In this document: positions 44,701 through 52,557 of the stretch, piece by piece | Layout of the letters: each line of letters starts with the position of its first letter | How positions within the stretch are numbered: the first letter of the stretch is position 1 | Source of the DNA: JAFEDN01 sp965651935 | Lineage (GTDB): Bacteria; Pseudomonadota; Gammaproteobacteria; Coxiellales; Coxiellaceae | Reading direction: 5' to 3' | Length of the DNA: 64,000 bases | Assembly (NCBI GenBank): GCA_965651935.1 | Contig: CBFGTC010000008.1 | Span: 1-64,000 of the forward strand | Translations under genes and position numbers: made by a program | Notes under the pieces: generated by a model | Databases searched by the model: none | What the model was told of the DNA's origin: nothing | The model's input: only the letters and a program-made list of their open reading frames with translations

Positions 44701-46585
44701 CAAATTGAGGCTCATGAGAGTAAATCATACCAAAATCATTAATCCAAAATATTTCGTTATTTTTAGGAGTGATACAAAAAGATTGTTCGCTTTCCACTCG
44801 CAATCCCATGTTTTCCAACATAGGCAGGGCGTCTGATAAAGAGATACTATTATTTTGACTATACAATTTAAAATGAATTTCTTCTTTAGAAGCGCCCAGG
44901 GGACGATAAAAACTCATTCCCAATTTATTTTCCGGGGAAAGCATTTCAATATGTTCTAAATCGAATAAACTATTTTTCGGTTTATATTCTTCGCGGTAAC
45001 CCGCTGGAAAAGCGTTGCGATATTGCAAAAATAATTTATTTGCACGCTCTTCACCAAAATGTTCTATTAGACTTTCTTTGAAACCATCTTGCCAGGATTG
45101 CCCTGCTTCCACGAGTTTTTGTTCGATTTGTTTTAAATCGTATTGAACAAGTTTGCGCGCATCAATACGCACTACATAATGAATTCTCACTAACACGGAT
45201 GAAGAGAAATGGGTGCTGAAAGAAATTTCTAAACCTTGAAGTTCTAAACGCAGTATGTCTTGCATTTCTTGTACTAAGTCCGCCGTAAAATTTTCCCGAG
45301 GTACGTACACTAAACAAGAGATATAGCGGTTGAATGGGTCTTTTCTAGCAAAGAGACGGATGCTGCGGCGTTCTTGCAAATGCAATATCCCCATGCTCAA
45401 TTGGTAAAGCTCATCTTCGGAAGCATGAAATAAATCATCACGCGGCAAAGTTGATAAAATATGAAGCAAATCTTTGCCCGCGTGGCTACGAGGGGGCAAC
45501 CCTGATTTCTTAATGACTGCGGCGACTTTTCTGCTAATCAAGGGGATTGTTTTAGGGCTTCCCGTATAAGCGCTGGAAGTATAAAGACCGACTATTCGGC
45601 GTTCTAATTTCAAATTACCATTTTTATCAAAAATTCTCACGCCGATAAAATCGGTGTAGGAGTTCCGGTGTACTGTTGAACGCGTATTCGTCTTCGATAA
45701 GAGCAAGACGGTTTTAGATAGTGTTAAACGCCTCGCTTCTTCCGGCATTTCAGATAAATAACGGTATTCTTTGCTGTCAGTGCAATCCCTCAATACACCC
45801 AATCCTGAATCCGCAACCAAATGCAAGGCGCTGTCTTCCCCTTTCCCCACCAGTTCGTAATCGCGTATTCCTAAAAACGTAAAATGATCTTCTAACAGCC
45901 ATTTCAAAAAAGCGATGCTTTCATGCAGGTCAGGGTCTTGATTGGAAATTTCCGAGAGGATTTGGATGGTTTCTTCCATTTTTTTCCGCATCGCCGGCCA
46001 ATCGGTAACTGTAGCGATGACATCGTTTAAGACTTTAGTGAGATTATCTTTAATTTGAACTAAAATTTTGGGGTCAGCTTGGCGGTCAATTTCCATATAC
46101 AAAGGAGATTCTAAAATTCCTTGGGTATGGGTTTCAGTAAAAGGCAAAATATCCAAAAGACGTCCATTTTGGTCCCTGACAGCTAGCATCCCTCCCATGT
46201 GGATCATTAAATGGGAAGTCAATCCCATCCGGTTCATTTCCATGCGCATGGAATCAACTAAAAATGGCATATCTTCTATCACCACAAAGACAATAGAGTG
46301 CTTGGCATGCCATCCCTGCCCTTCATACGTAGGGTTCAAGGTCCGCACAATAAGCTGGCCCGGCTTTCGATTTAACATTAGCTGAAAATGAGTCAGTGCA
46401 GCTCCAAACAAATCAGCCACGCTTTTGTCTTTTAGATCTTCAATAGACGAATGCACGTAATACAATTGGATGAATTTCACCAACAAGGCTAAATCAATTC
46501 CTTCACTGTTTGTGCTCGTTTTAGCATATTCAATCACTTGATCTATTACGTTTTGCGCAGATAGCGTTTGTTCAAATTCTAACAT
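41735..46585 (-). CDS. gdhB: NAD-specific glutamate dehydrogenase, large (180 kDa) type
   Basis: Oxidises glutamate to 2-oxoglutarate and ammonia. At 1616 residues it is the very large GDH of the Pseudomonas/Streptomyces group: long N-terminal ACT-like regulatory part (about 1-700), a catalytic core with LRWSDRREDFRTEVLGLMKAQ and the active-site VPTGAKGGFVAKK (about 875), the Rossmann region with VTGIGDMSGDVFGNGML (about 990), DLIWNGGIGTYIK, and a C-terminal helical extension. All the core motifs are intact. It leads the gdh-doxX-HIT-folE unit, 262 bases from the divergent response regulator, and has a PmrA-type operator 47 bases before its start codon. Confidence 0.95.
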   Translation of the reverse strand: MLEFEQTLSAQNVIDQVIEYAKTSTNSEGIDLALLVKFIQLYYVHSSIEDLKDKSVADLFGAALTHFQLMLNRKPGQLIVRTLNPTYEGQGWHAKHSIVFVVIEDMPFLVDSMRMEMNRMGLTSHLMIHMGGMLAVRDQNGRLLDILPFTETHTQGILESPLYMEIDRQADPKILVQIKDNLTKVLNDVIATVTDWPAMRKKMEETIQILSEISNQDPDLHESIAFLKWLLEDHFTFLGIRDYELVGKGEDSALHLVADSGLGVLRDCTDSKEYRYLSEMPEEARRLTLSKTVLLLSKTNTRSTVHRNSYTDFIGVRIFDKNGNLKLERRIVGLYTSSAYTGSPKTIPLISRKVAAVIKKSGLPPRSHAGKDLLHILSTLPRDDLFHASEDELYQLSMGILHLQERRSIRLFARKDPFNRYISCLVYVPRENFTADLVQEMQDILRLELQGLEISFSTHFSSSVLVRIHYVVRIDARKLVQYDLKQIEQKLVEAGQSWQDGFKESLIEHFGEERANKLFLQYRNAFPAGYREEYKPKNSLFDLEHIEMLSPENKLGMSFYRPLGASKEEIHFKLYSQNNSISLSDALPMLENMGLRVESEQSFCITPKNNEIFWINDFGMIYSHEPQFEVEQVRGIFQQAFNKIWLGEAENDNFNRLVLEAQLSWREITILRAYSRYFRQIGFTFSHEYIGQALVNNPTIARLLVELFHYRFANHDIQNRSEKISKTEADIFKQLDNVASLDEDRIMRRYLSVITATLRTNYFQTDEYGQVKSFLSLKLDPGKIPDMPLPLPQFEIFIYSTRFEGVHLRSGKVARGGLRWSDRREDFRTEVLGLMKAQRVKNALIVPTGAKGGFVAKKLPSDGSREAILEEGIACYREYIQGLLDITDNLEGSEIIPPPDCVCYDEPDPYLVVAADKGTASFSDIANAVAIAKNYWLGDAFASGGSTGYDHKKIGITARGAWVSARRQFQELGINIDTTEITVTGIGDMSGDVFGNGMLLSPYLKLVAAFNHQHIFLDPNPDPQTSFLERKRLFNLPRSTWADYNRDLISVGGGVFSRSLKSITLSPQVKKCLGIEKDSLIPTDLIRAILKAPVDLIWNGGIGTYIKASHESHLDTGDRSNDAVRVNGNELNARVVCEGGNLGCTQLGRIEYELNGGKINTDFVDNSGGVDCSDHEVNIKILLNQVVAAGNLTQHDRNALLAKMTDEVADLVLQDNYQQNRALSWLAAWSKYHISLYISHITAQEMSGKLDRDLEFLPSNKELLQRKMSGLGLTKPEMAILMAYSKITLKEQIIQSELPEDPYLADYIKELFPIPLRKDYSEVMSDHRLKRELIATQLCNRLVADMGVTFVFQMQDETAASIPMIVRAYTAARAIFHMGEFYIDIESLDYKIDAQVQYQINEEAVTVVRRAARWLLRNRSQGIDIPTVIKDFADPIVYLFRRLPKYVLGDDKISLESRRDQLIATNVPPEIALRVSCAELMYHALNIIELSQQEKIEIKYVAQVYFILLDRLKLVWFRQQINAYVGGDSYWVFLAKSSYKAELEILQRHLTQRVLKQINTENDISEQVDTWLDHRADFMERWRNILTDLRTIGVKEFAIISVAIHELGKLAGEFHL

Positions 46586-46632
46586 TTAAATGACCTTTTC
46601 GCTTTAGTGGTTAACTATATCGCCACTGTTTT

Positions 46633-46649
46633 CTTAAGAAAAGCTTAAG
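46633..46649. promoter_or_regulatory. PmrA-type tandem operator between NAD-GDH and the two-component genes
   Basis: CTTAAG, five bases AAAAG, CTTAAG: an exact match to YTTAAK-N5-YTTAAK. Because CTTAAG is its own complement, it reads the same on both strands. It is 47 bases from the gdh ATG and 198 from the regulator ATG. Towards gdh a good -10-like TATAGT follows after 13 bases, so the box would overlap the -35 region, a usual place for an OmpR-family activator. Towards the regulator no promoter element fits it as well. Confidence 0.55.
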
Positions 46650-46822
46650 CTATTATTAAAATTCCGCTTGCAATTTTAACACTTATTAGATATCATACTG
46701 TTTATATGACTTTTTTTTAAAAAAACAGGACCCTAGGTATATTTGAGAAGATTTTACTCTCCTATTTTATAAAAAAAAAGCATTTTCCAGGTTATTATTC
46801 CTCCATGATAAAGGAGGATTCA

Positions 46823-46836
46823 GTTAAAGCTTTAAC
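46823..46836. repeat. Perfect 14-base palindrome before the response regulator gene
   Basis: GTTAAAGCTTTAAC lies 11 bases before the ATG at 46848, between a strong but distant AAGGAGG (46811-46817) and the closer GAGAGG site. It could be an operator, or an mRNA hairpin that masks initiation. No known consensus is recognised. Confidence 0.3.
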
Positions 46837-46847
46837 GAGAGGTTCAT

Positions 46848-47513
46848 ATGCGCATATTATTGGTTGAAGATGACGAATTGTTAGGCGATGGCATCCGTAC
46901 CGGTCTGCGTCATTATGGATATACCGTAGATTGGGTCAAAGATGGTCGTTCCGCCCATCGGGTATTGACTACACCACAAGAAGATTTTGATGTGATAGTT
47001 CTTGATTTAGGCTTACCTAAAATGTCCGGCTTAGATTTGTTAAAAAGTATTCGAGAACGCCACATTGCTATTCCAGTCGTTATTTTAACGGCTCGCGAAT
47101 CCGTGGAAGACCGGGTAAAAGGTTTGGACGCCGGCGCAGATGATTATTTAACAAAACCTTTTGATTTAGATGAGTTGTGCGCTCGTATGCGCGCTCTGCA
47201 AAGACGCTCTAAAGCGCGCACCAATCCTGTGATTGTTTACGGAGATATTGAGTTAGACCCTGCTTCTCACACAGTTTCTCATGCAGGAAAAGACGTTCCC
47301 ATTTCTCGCCGCGAATTCGCTTTATTGCAAAAGCTGATGGAAAATACTGGACGGGTCATATCTCGAGAACAGCTCAATCAAACCTTATATGGTTGGGGCG
47401 AAAATATTGACAGCAACGCTTTGGAAGTCCATATTCACAATTTACGCAAACGTTTTGGCACTCAATTGATAAGGACTATTCGAGGAGTGGGTTATATGAT
47501 ATCTAAAGAATAG
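46848..47513 (+). CDS. pmrA: OmpR-family response regulator, PmrA/QseB-like
   Basis: A 221-residue regulator with a receiver domain: acidic pocket EDDE (7-10), phospho-acceptor Asp53 in VIVLDLGLP, Thr81 and Lys103 (DDYLTKPFDLDEL). The winged-helix DNA-binding domain (about 125-221) contains ISRREFALLQKLMENTGRVISREQL and EVHIHNLRKRFG with IRGVGYM. The opening MRILLVEDDELLGDGIRTGL and the whole plan are those of the PmrA/QseB group. I favour PmrA because three sites in this window carry the YTTAAK-N5-YTTAAK operator that PmrA proteins bind, one of them in this gene's own upstream region. In Legionella and Coxiella PmrA controls secreted effector genes. Confidence 0.88.
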   Translation: MRILLVEDDELLGDGIRTGLRHYGYTVDWVKDGRSAHRVLTTPQEDFDVIVLDLGLPKMSGLDLLKSIRERHIAIPVVILTARESVEDRVKGLDAGADDYLTKPFDLDELCARMRALQRRSKARTNPVIVYGDIELDPASHTVSHAGKDVPISRREFALLQKLMENTGRVISREQLNQTLYGWGENIDSNALEVHIHNLRKRFGTQLIRTIRGVGYMISKE

Positions 47514-47523
47514 GTATTTATTA

Positions 47524-48945
47524 ATGACGCCGTCTATAAGAACCTTTTTATTAATTAATTTATTCTTAAGCGTCACTTTAATTACCTCTCTTGCAATTAT
47601 CGGCAATCTGGTTTTATCCCATAAGGATATCCAAAAACAACTGGACACTCAATTAATCCACACAGCAGTTAGTATGCAATCGCTGCTGAGCCTGGAAATC
47701 CAAGAAAATGATTTAGATACCATTCAAAGAAATATCATCTCGAGTCGAAATCCGTATGCTACCCCATTAGTCCCGCCCCGCAGCATCTCCGCCACTAATG
47801 TCAACCCCGAGAATCAATATTTTTTAATCGAGTTTCAAGTATGGAATGGTAACCGTTTATTGCTCCGCTCACCGGGAGCACCGTTAGAAGCATTTACAAA
47901 CGGCTCACCTGGATTAAGTGATGTGACTATTAATAAGACGGGCTGGCGAGTTTACACAACCTCTGACCCGCATAGCCATTACACACTCATGGTAGCTGAA
48001 CACACAAGTTATCGACAAGCCTTGGAGAATCGTTTAACTCAAGATTCTATCTACATTATGCTATTAAGCTATCCTTTTTTAGCTATACTGATTTGGTTTA
48101 TTGTCGGCAAAGCCTTGCACATACTAAAACGAGTTACCGAAGAAGTCAGTCATAGAGCACCGAGTTATCTAGAGCCGTTTGATTTAACAGCGGTCCCAGC
48201 AGAGATAGCTCCATTAGTAGAGGCCCTCAACCATTTATTCGAACGCTTAAAAAATGCTTTTGAACGTGAGAAACGTTTTACTGGTGATGCCGCGCATGAG
48301 TTAAAAACTCCCCTGGCCGCCATTAGCGCTCAAGCTCAGGCCGCTCTCAAATCATGCCCGGAATCCAATCGTCAAGTTATATATAAAATTTTAGAAGGAG
48401 TTAATCGAAGCAACCACGTGATTCAACAGCTTTTAACCTTGAGTAGAATGGTCCCTGAAGCCAGCATGCATGATTTTATGCCAGTAAAATTAGCCAGAGA
48501 AGTGACTGATATCGCCGCCATGCAGGCGCCTGAGGCGATTCAAAAAAATATTGAATTGGAATTCTTAGCCCCAGACAGTAATGCGATTGTTAATGGCAAC
48601 GCCACCGCGCTCGGAATCCTAATCCGCAATTTAATTGACAACGCGATACGTTATACACCAGAAGGCGGTTTAGTCCAAATCAATATTAAAGAAATAGCCA
48701 ATAAAGTCATATTAATCATTACCGATAATGGCCCTGGCATTGCGCCTGAATTACGCGGAAGAGTTTTTGAGCGTTTTTATCGAATCGTGGGTAATAACTC
48801 CACAGGAAGTGGTTTAGGCTTAGGCATAGTGCAACAAATTGCTAAATTACACGATGCTGAGGTTATGCTACTCACCCCCGAAACAGGCTCTGGTTTAGAA
48901 GTTCGCGTTATTTTTTCAAAAGCAAATCCAACCAAAGAAGAATAG
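47524..48945 (+). CDS. pmrB: Sensor histidine kinase, PmrB/QseC-like
   Basis: Partner of the preceding regulator, 10 bases downstream. The 473 residues comprise TM1 (about 7-30), a periplasmic sensor of about 145 residues, TM2 (about 176-196), a HAMP linker, HisKA with the phospho-acceptor His258 in FTGDAAHELKTPLAAI, and an HATPase_c domain with NLIDNAIRYTPEGG (N box), ITDNGPGIAP (G1) and GSGLGLGIV (G2). The sensor domain is much larger than that of enterobacterial PmrB and lacks its ExxE iron motif as far as I can see. It is closer in size to QseC, so the ligand is unknown. Confidence 0.88.
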   Translation: MTPSIRTFLLINLFLSVTLITSLAIIGNLVLSHKDIQKQLDTQLIHTAVSMQSLLSLEIQENDLDTIQRNIISSRNPYATPLVPPRSISATNVNPENQYFLIEFQVWNGNRLLLRSPGAPLEAFTNGSPGLSDVTINKTGWRVYTTSDPHSHYTLMVAEHTSYRQALENRLTQDSIYIMLLSYPFLAILIWFIVGKALHILKRVTEEVSHRAPSYLEPFDLTAVPAEIAPLVEALNHLFERLKNAFEREKRFTGDAAHELKTPLAAISAQAQAALKSCPESNRQVIYKILEGVNRSNHVIQQLLTLSRMVPEASMHDFMPVKLAREVTDIAAMQAPEAIQKNIELEFLAPDSNAIVNGNATALGILIRNLIDNAIRYTPEGGLVQINIKEIANKVILIITDNGPGIAPELRGRVFERFYRIVGNNSTGSGLGLGIVQQIAKLHDAEVMLLTPETGSGLEVRVIFSKANPTKEE

Positions 48946-49005
48946 ATCAATATTAAGGCAGGAGTTAACCTCCATCTCACGACTTTATTTTACTGGATTA
49001 TAAAA

Positions 49006-49031
49006 AAATTCCCTCCGAATGGAGGGAATTT
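49006..49031 (-). terminator. Rho-independent terminator of the RRM gene
   Basis: The stem AATTCCCTCC/GGAGGGAATT, with one further A-T pair and loop GAAT, is followed on the minus strand by an uninterrupted U7 run. It starts 27 bases after the RRM gene stop. On the plus strand, where the histidine kinase transcript ends, there is no U-tract, so it mainly serves the minus strand. Confidence 0.85.
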
Positions 49032-49058
49032 ATCATCACTTGACTTGAAGAGAAACTT

Positions 49059-49433
49059 TTAATAGCCTCCGCGGTCACCACGATCACGATTACCACCAGG
49101 ACCACGACCACCATCACGACGGCCACCACCGAATCCACCGCCAGGTCGGCCACCAGGTCTGCCGCCGCCACCTGCTTCACGTTCTTTAGGGGGCTTGGCG
49201 ATACTGACTTTAACCGTTCTACCGTCAATTTCTTTACCATTCATTTCTTGAACGGCTTGTTGAGCGGCATTTTCACTTTCAAAGGTGATAAATCCAAAAC
49301 CTTTGGATCGATTCGTAGCGCGATCGATAACAATTACCGTGCTGGAAATTTGACCAAATTTAGCAAAATGCTGGGACAATTGGTCTTCCGCAGTACGATA
49401 GGATAAATTACCCACATATATTTTATTTGTCAT
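49059..49433 (-). CDS. Glycine-rich RRM RNA-binding protein
   Basis: A 124-residue protein: one RNA recognition motif (1-80) with RNP2 IYVGNL (4-9) and RNP1 KGFGFITF (about 44-51), then an Arg/Gly-rich low-complexity tail (about 88-124) made of GGRPGG, GGRRDGG and GNRDRGD units. This matches the cold- or stress-induced single-RRM proteins found in cyanobacteria and many proteobacteria, thought to act as RNA chaperones. The RG-rich tail can also drive RNA condensation. It has its own strong terminator and a long upstream gap, fitting independent regulation. Confidence 0.93.
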   Translation of the reverse strand: MTNKIYVGNLSYRTAEDQLSQHFAKFGQISSTVIVIDRATNRSKGFGFITFESENAAQQAVQEMNGKEIDGRTVKVSIAKPPKEREAGGGGRPGGRPGGGFGGGRRDGGRGPGGNRDRGDRGGY

Positions 49434-49914
49434 GTTTATACTCTCTTAAAAAAACAAAAAAACGCATAGCAAATCATTCAAAAAAGAGCATAACACGCTC
49501 CTCAAAATGCTCGCAACGCTACCCTTTATCAATCTAGCATATTGCTTATCTACTGTCTACTAGTCATTTTTACGTATCCGTTTATTGGGAATATGCTATA
49601 AACCCCATCGGGGTAAAGTCAATTCCTACTGAGCCTGTTTTTCTGGCCTTGCGAATTCTCTCGATAAAGTCTGAAATGGATTTGGAGTTATTCACAAAAT
49701 CTGTGGATAACTTTGTGAGTATCCTTAAGAAATCTCTCAATTACCCTGGTAATCTGCGCACTTAGAACAAATTGTTTTAATTTTAAACAGCTTTATAATA
49801 ATCATAAAAATCAATTACTTAAACTTTTTTTTAGAAATTTCAAACTACGGAGATGGTAAAATCAATGCAAAAAGTTATAATCCTTCTTACCTGTGTGCAA
49901 CTGATAGTAATTTC
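49434..49914. other. Long intergenic region with DnaA boxes
   Basis: This 481-base gap between the RRM gene and the AddB-like gene is the longest in the window without an annotated gene. It is very AT-rich in 49751-49860. Apart from the paired DnaA boxes at 49688-49710 and a possible small frame at 49853-49942, I see nothing definite: no tRNA, no clear terminator and no tandem repeat. It may hold promoters for both divergent genes. Confidence 0.7.
49688..49710. promoter_or_regulatory. Inverted pair of DnaA boxes
   Basis: TTATTCACA (49688-49696) fits the DnaA box TTATNCACA on the plus strand. TGTGGATAA (49702-49710) is the complement of the strongest box, TTATCCACA. They face each other across five bases. 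Single boxes occur by chance at this window size; two in 23 bases are unlikely to. They could mark DnaA-controlled transcription, a DnaA-titration site or part of an origin. No dnaA, dnaN or gidA gene is in the window, which argues against the main origin. Confidence 0.45.
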
Positions 49915-49942
49915 ATGGATAATGAATTTTTGTCTTTGTTAA
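49853..49942 (+). CDS. Possible small hydrophobic ORF overlapping the AddB-like start
   Basis: ATG at 49853 (or 49867 region ATG at 49865) opens MVKSMQKVIILLTCVQL and ends FCLC, 29 or 25 residues with one potential membrane helix. It overlaps the next gene's start in another frame by 28 bases. CGGAG touches the first ATG, and the AddB-like ATG at 49915 has no ribosome site of its own, so this frame could serve re-initiation. It is short enough to be chance. Confidence 0.2.
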   Translation: MVKSMQKVIILLTCVQLIVISWIMNFCLC

Positions 49943-52557
49943 ATCCTAAGCGATTGATTCTCACCGCGAACCGTCGACTGGTTGCCTATTTAACCTATCA
50001 ATATGATCTCAAACAATCCCAACAACAAAAAGTTTGGGACCCTTTGAGAATTATGCCATTTACTCAATGGCTCCAACACCTTTGGATTTTTCATTCCTCT
50101 GGCCCTGAGCGGGTATTATCGGATTTCCAAGAACAATATATTTGGTCGCAAATTATACTGGAAAGCAAAAAATCAACTTACCCACTATTGAATGTCCATA
50201 GTACGGTTTCAATGGCCCAAGAAGCTTGGCGCCTCATGCACGACTGGCAAATCTCTTGGGAACAGCTGGATCAACACCTTAATATTGCAGAAGTTGAATT
50301 ATTTAAACTTTGGGCTGAGCAATTTCATCAATATTGCCAAATTCACTCCTGGATCAGTTACGCCGAACTACCTAAGCGCTTGCAACTATTATTGGAAAAA
50401 AAAATTATCCCTTGTCAGGAAACTTTTCTGATAGCAGGTTTCCATGAAATACCCCCAGCTTGGTCGCAGTTATTGCTATTGATCCGTCAAAATACAGAGG
50501 TATTGGAGTGGCCAAGCTGTTTGACTAAAACTCAGCAAAGCAATCCAATAATCCATCAAGGACTCATTTTTGCAGATCCAGAATCGGAATTTAAACAAAT
50601 GGCATTATGGGCTAAAGCCGAAATGGATAATGATCCAGATAAAAGGATAGCCTGCATAGTTCCGCAATTAAGCCAATATCGACATAAAATTATCGATATT
50701 TTTAAAAAAAACATTTCACCCCACTCATTCAATGTCTCTGCCGGCCAGAGGCTGAATGAATTCGCCATGATTCGCATTGCACTCGAATCCTTAGAAGTGG
50801 TTGCACATCGTAAAATTCAGTTTGAAAAACTAGGATATTTACTGCAATCTGCCTTTCTTTGTCAAAATGAATACGATTTTTATATAGGAGCTCACATCGA
50901 AGCTTCCTGCCGTAAATTACAGCAATTTGAATTCACTTTAACGGACTTATATCCTTTATTTAATCAATGGCAGGCAGATTATCCACATCACACCTGGCTC
51001 AACCGTTGGCGAAATTTTTCGCTTATAGCCCAAAAAACCAGAGGCTTACAGCAATCTTTTAAACAATGGACTCAACAATTTGCTCAGCTTTTAAATGCAT
51101 TAGACTGGCCGGGGCAGCGAAGCTTAAATAGTTTAGAGTACCAACTTCTAGAACGTTGGCAGGCATTATTAATGGAATTGAGTGAATTGGATGCCATTAG
51201 TACCCCAGTTGATTTCACCACCGCTTACCAATATTTAAAAAATTTTACCGCACATATTATCTTTCAACCCAAAACTGGACAAACTCAACTGGAAATTTTA
51301 GGTATATTAGAAAGTAATAGTTTACGTTTTGATGCGGTTTGGGTATCCGGATTAAATGATTTTCAATGGCCCACACCAGCCAAACCCAATCCTTTTATTC
51401 CTTACGCCTTACAAGTCCAAAAACAAATGCCCCATTCTTCTCAACAAAGAGAATACCTTTTTGCCAAAACGATTACCGACCAACTATTATCAAGCAGTCA
51501 TGAAATTTATTTAAGCTGCTCTGCTGAAGAACCTGGCCGCACCGCTCGATTTAGCCGTCTCATTCCAATCTCACTCCATCCCACAACCCCATCATTAATA
51601 GTAAGCCATACCCAACCCAATTTGGCAGGTCCTTTGGAATATTTATACGATGACATAGGCCCGAAAATATCTACCAAAGAACCTATTCGCGGTGGCAGCA
51701 GCATTTTTATACGCCAAGCCGAATGTCCATTTAAAGCTTTCGCTTCTCTACGCCTTCAAGCCGAAGAACTGGAAGAACCGCAATTAGGAATATCCTTGCG
51801 TCAACAAGGTATTTTAGTGCACCGAGTTTTAGAAGAAGTGTGGCGAATATTAAAGGATCATGCCAGTCTACTAGAGTATAGCGAATTAGGCCTTAATATC
51901 CTTTTAGAAGAAATCATTAAAAAAGTGATGACAGAGGAGTTTCCACGCCAGGAATTCATGTTTACACAAATTGAAATAAAACGTTTATCAAAACTCGTAG
52001 GGGAGTGGCTAAAAGTGGAAAAACTTCGTCCTCCCTTTGAAATTTTTGCTCTGGAAAGCGAAATTCATTTAAAAATTTCTAATATCTTTTTAAATTTAAA
52101 AATCGATCGAATTGATAAATTAGATAATGGCACGCTGCTCCTCATTGATTACAAAACTCGGTCAGTGCAAATCAATAAATGGTTACACCCGCGTTTAGAG
52201 CAGGCTCAAATACCGCTTTACGCAATGGAACCCACTTTGCAAAACAATCTCGGCGGGGTTAGTTTTGCCCAAATACAAGCCGAAGAGATGAAATTTAAAG
52301 GTTTACGCTGTGAGTCACTAGATGAAAGCAATTTCCCCTCGGGTTTATTAATGTTAAACCAGCTTAAAGATTCTACCGGACCTCAAACTTGGCAGGATCT
52401 ACTGACTTATTGGCGCCGGGCTTTGGAAAAATTAGGTGCTGATTTTTATAATGGTGTGGCCAGAGTCGATCCAGTGGAAGCACATAAAACCTGCCAACGC
52501 TGTAATTTACAAGCGCTGTGCCGCATCTACGCACCACTTGCTGAAGAGGAACCCTGA
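49915..52557 (+). CDS. AddB-like protein with PD-(D/E)XK nuclease domain
   Basis: An 880-residue partner of the next helicase in a double-strand-break repair complex. The N-terminal part resembles an inactivated helicase core: no Walker A is visible, unlike RecB or AddA. From about residue 580 it carries a nuclease domain: IRQAECPFKAFAS (first Fe-S-type cysteine), LLLIDYKTR (about 742-750, catalytic Asp and Lys) and the closing cysteine cluster CQRCNLQALC (about 861-870). The four cysteines fit the AddB-type 4Fe-4S staple. It most resembles the group annotated as probable DNA repair protein that pairs with a UvrD-like helicase. The stop overlaps the next ATG as TGATG. Confidence 0.88.
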   Translation: MDNEFLSLLNPKRLILTANRRLVAYLTYQYDLKQSQQQKVWDPLRIMPFTQWLQHLWIFHSSGPERVLSDFQEQYIWSQIILESKKSTYPLLNVHSTVSMAQEAWRLMHDWQISWEQLDQHLNIAEVELFKLWAEQFHQYCQIHSWISYAELPKRLQLLLEKKIIPCQETFLIAGFHEIPPAWSQLLLLIRQNTEVLEWPSCLTKTQQSNPIIHQGLIFADPESEFKQMALWAKAEMDNDPDKRIACIVPQLSQYRHKIIDIFKKNISPHSFNVSAGQRLNEFAMIRIALESLEVVAHRKIQFEKLGYLLQSAFLCQNEYDFYIGAHIEASCRKLQQFEFTLTDLYPLFNQWQADYPHHTWLNRWRNFSLIAQKTRGLQQSFKQWTQQFAQLLNALDWPGQRSLNSLEYQLLERWQALLMELSELDAISTPVDFTTAYQYLKNFTAHIIFQPKTGQTQLEILGILESNSLRFDAVWVSGLNDFQWPTPAKPNPFIPYALQVQKQMPHSSQQREYLFAKTITDQLLSSSHEIYLSCSAEEPGRTARFSRLIPISLHPTTPSLIVSHTQPNLAGPLEYLYDDIGPKISTKEPIRGGSSIFIRQAECPFKAFASLRLQAEELEEPQLGISLRQQGILVHRVLEEVWRILKDHASLLEYSELGLNILLEEIIKKVMTEEFPRQEFMFTQIEIKRLSKLVGEWLKVEKLRPPFEIFALESEIHLKISNIFLNLKIDRIDKLDNGTLLLIDYKTRSVQINKWLHPRLEQAQIPLYAMEPTLQNNLGGVSFAQIQAEEMKFKGLRCESLDESNFPSGLLMLNQLKDSTGPQTWQDLLTYWRRALEKLGADFYNGVARVDPVEAHKTCQRCNLQALCRIYAPLAEEEP

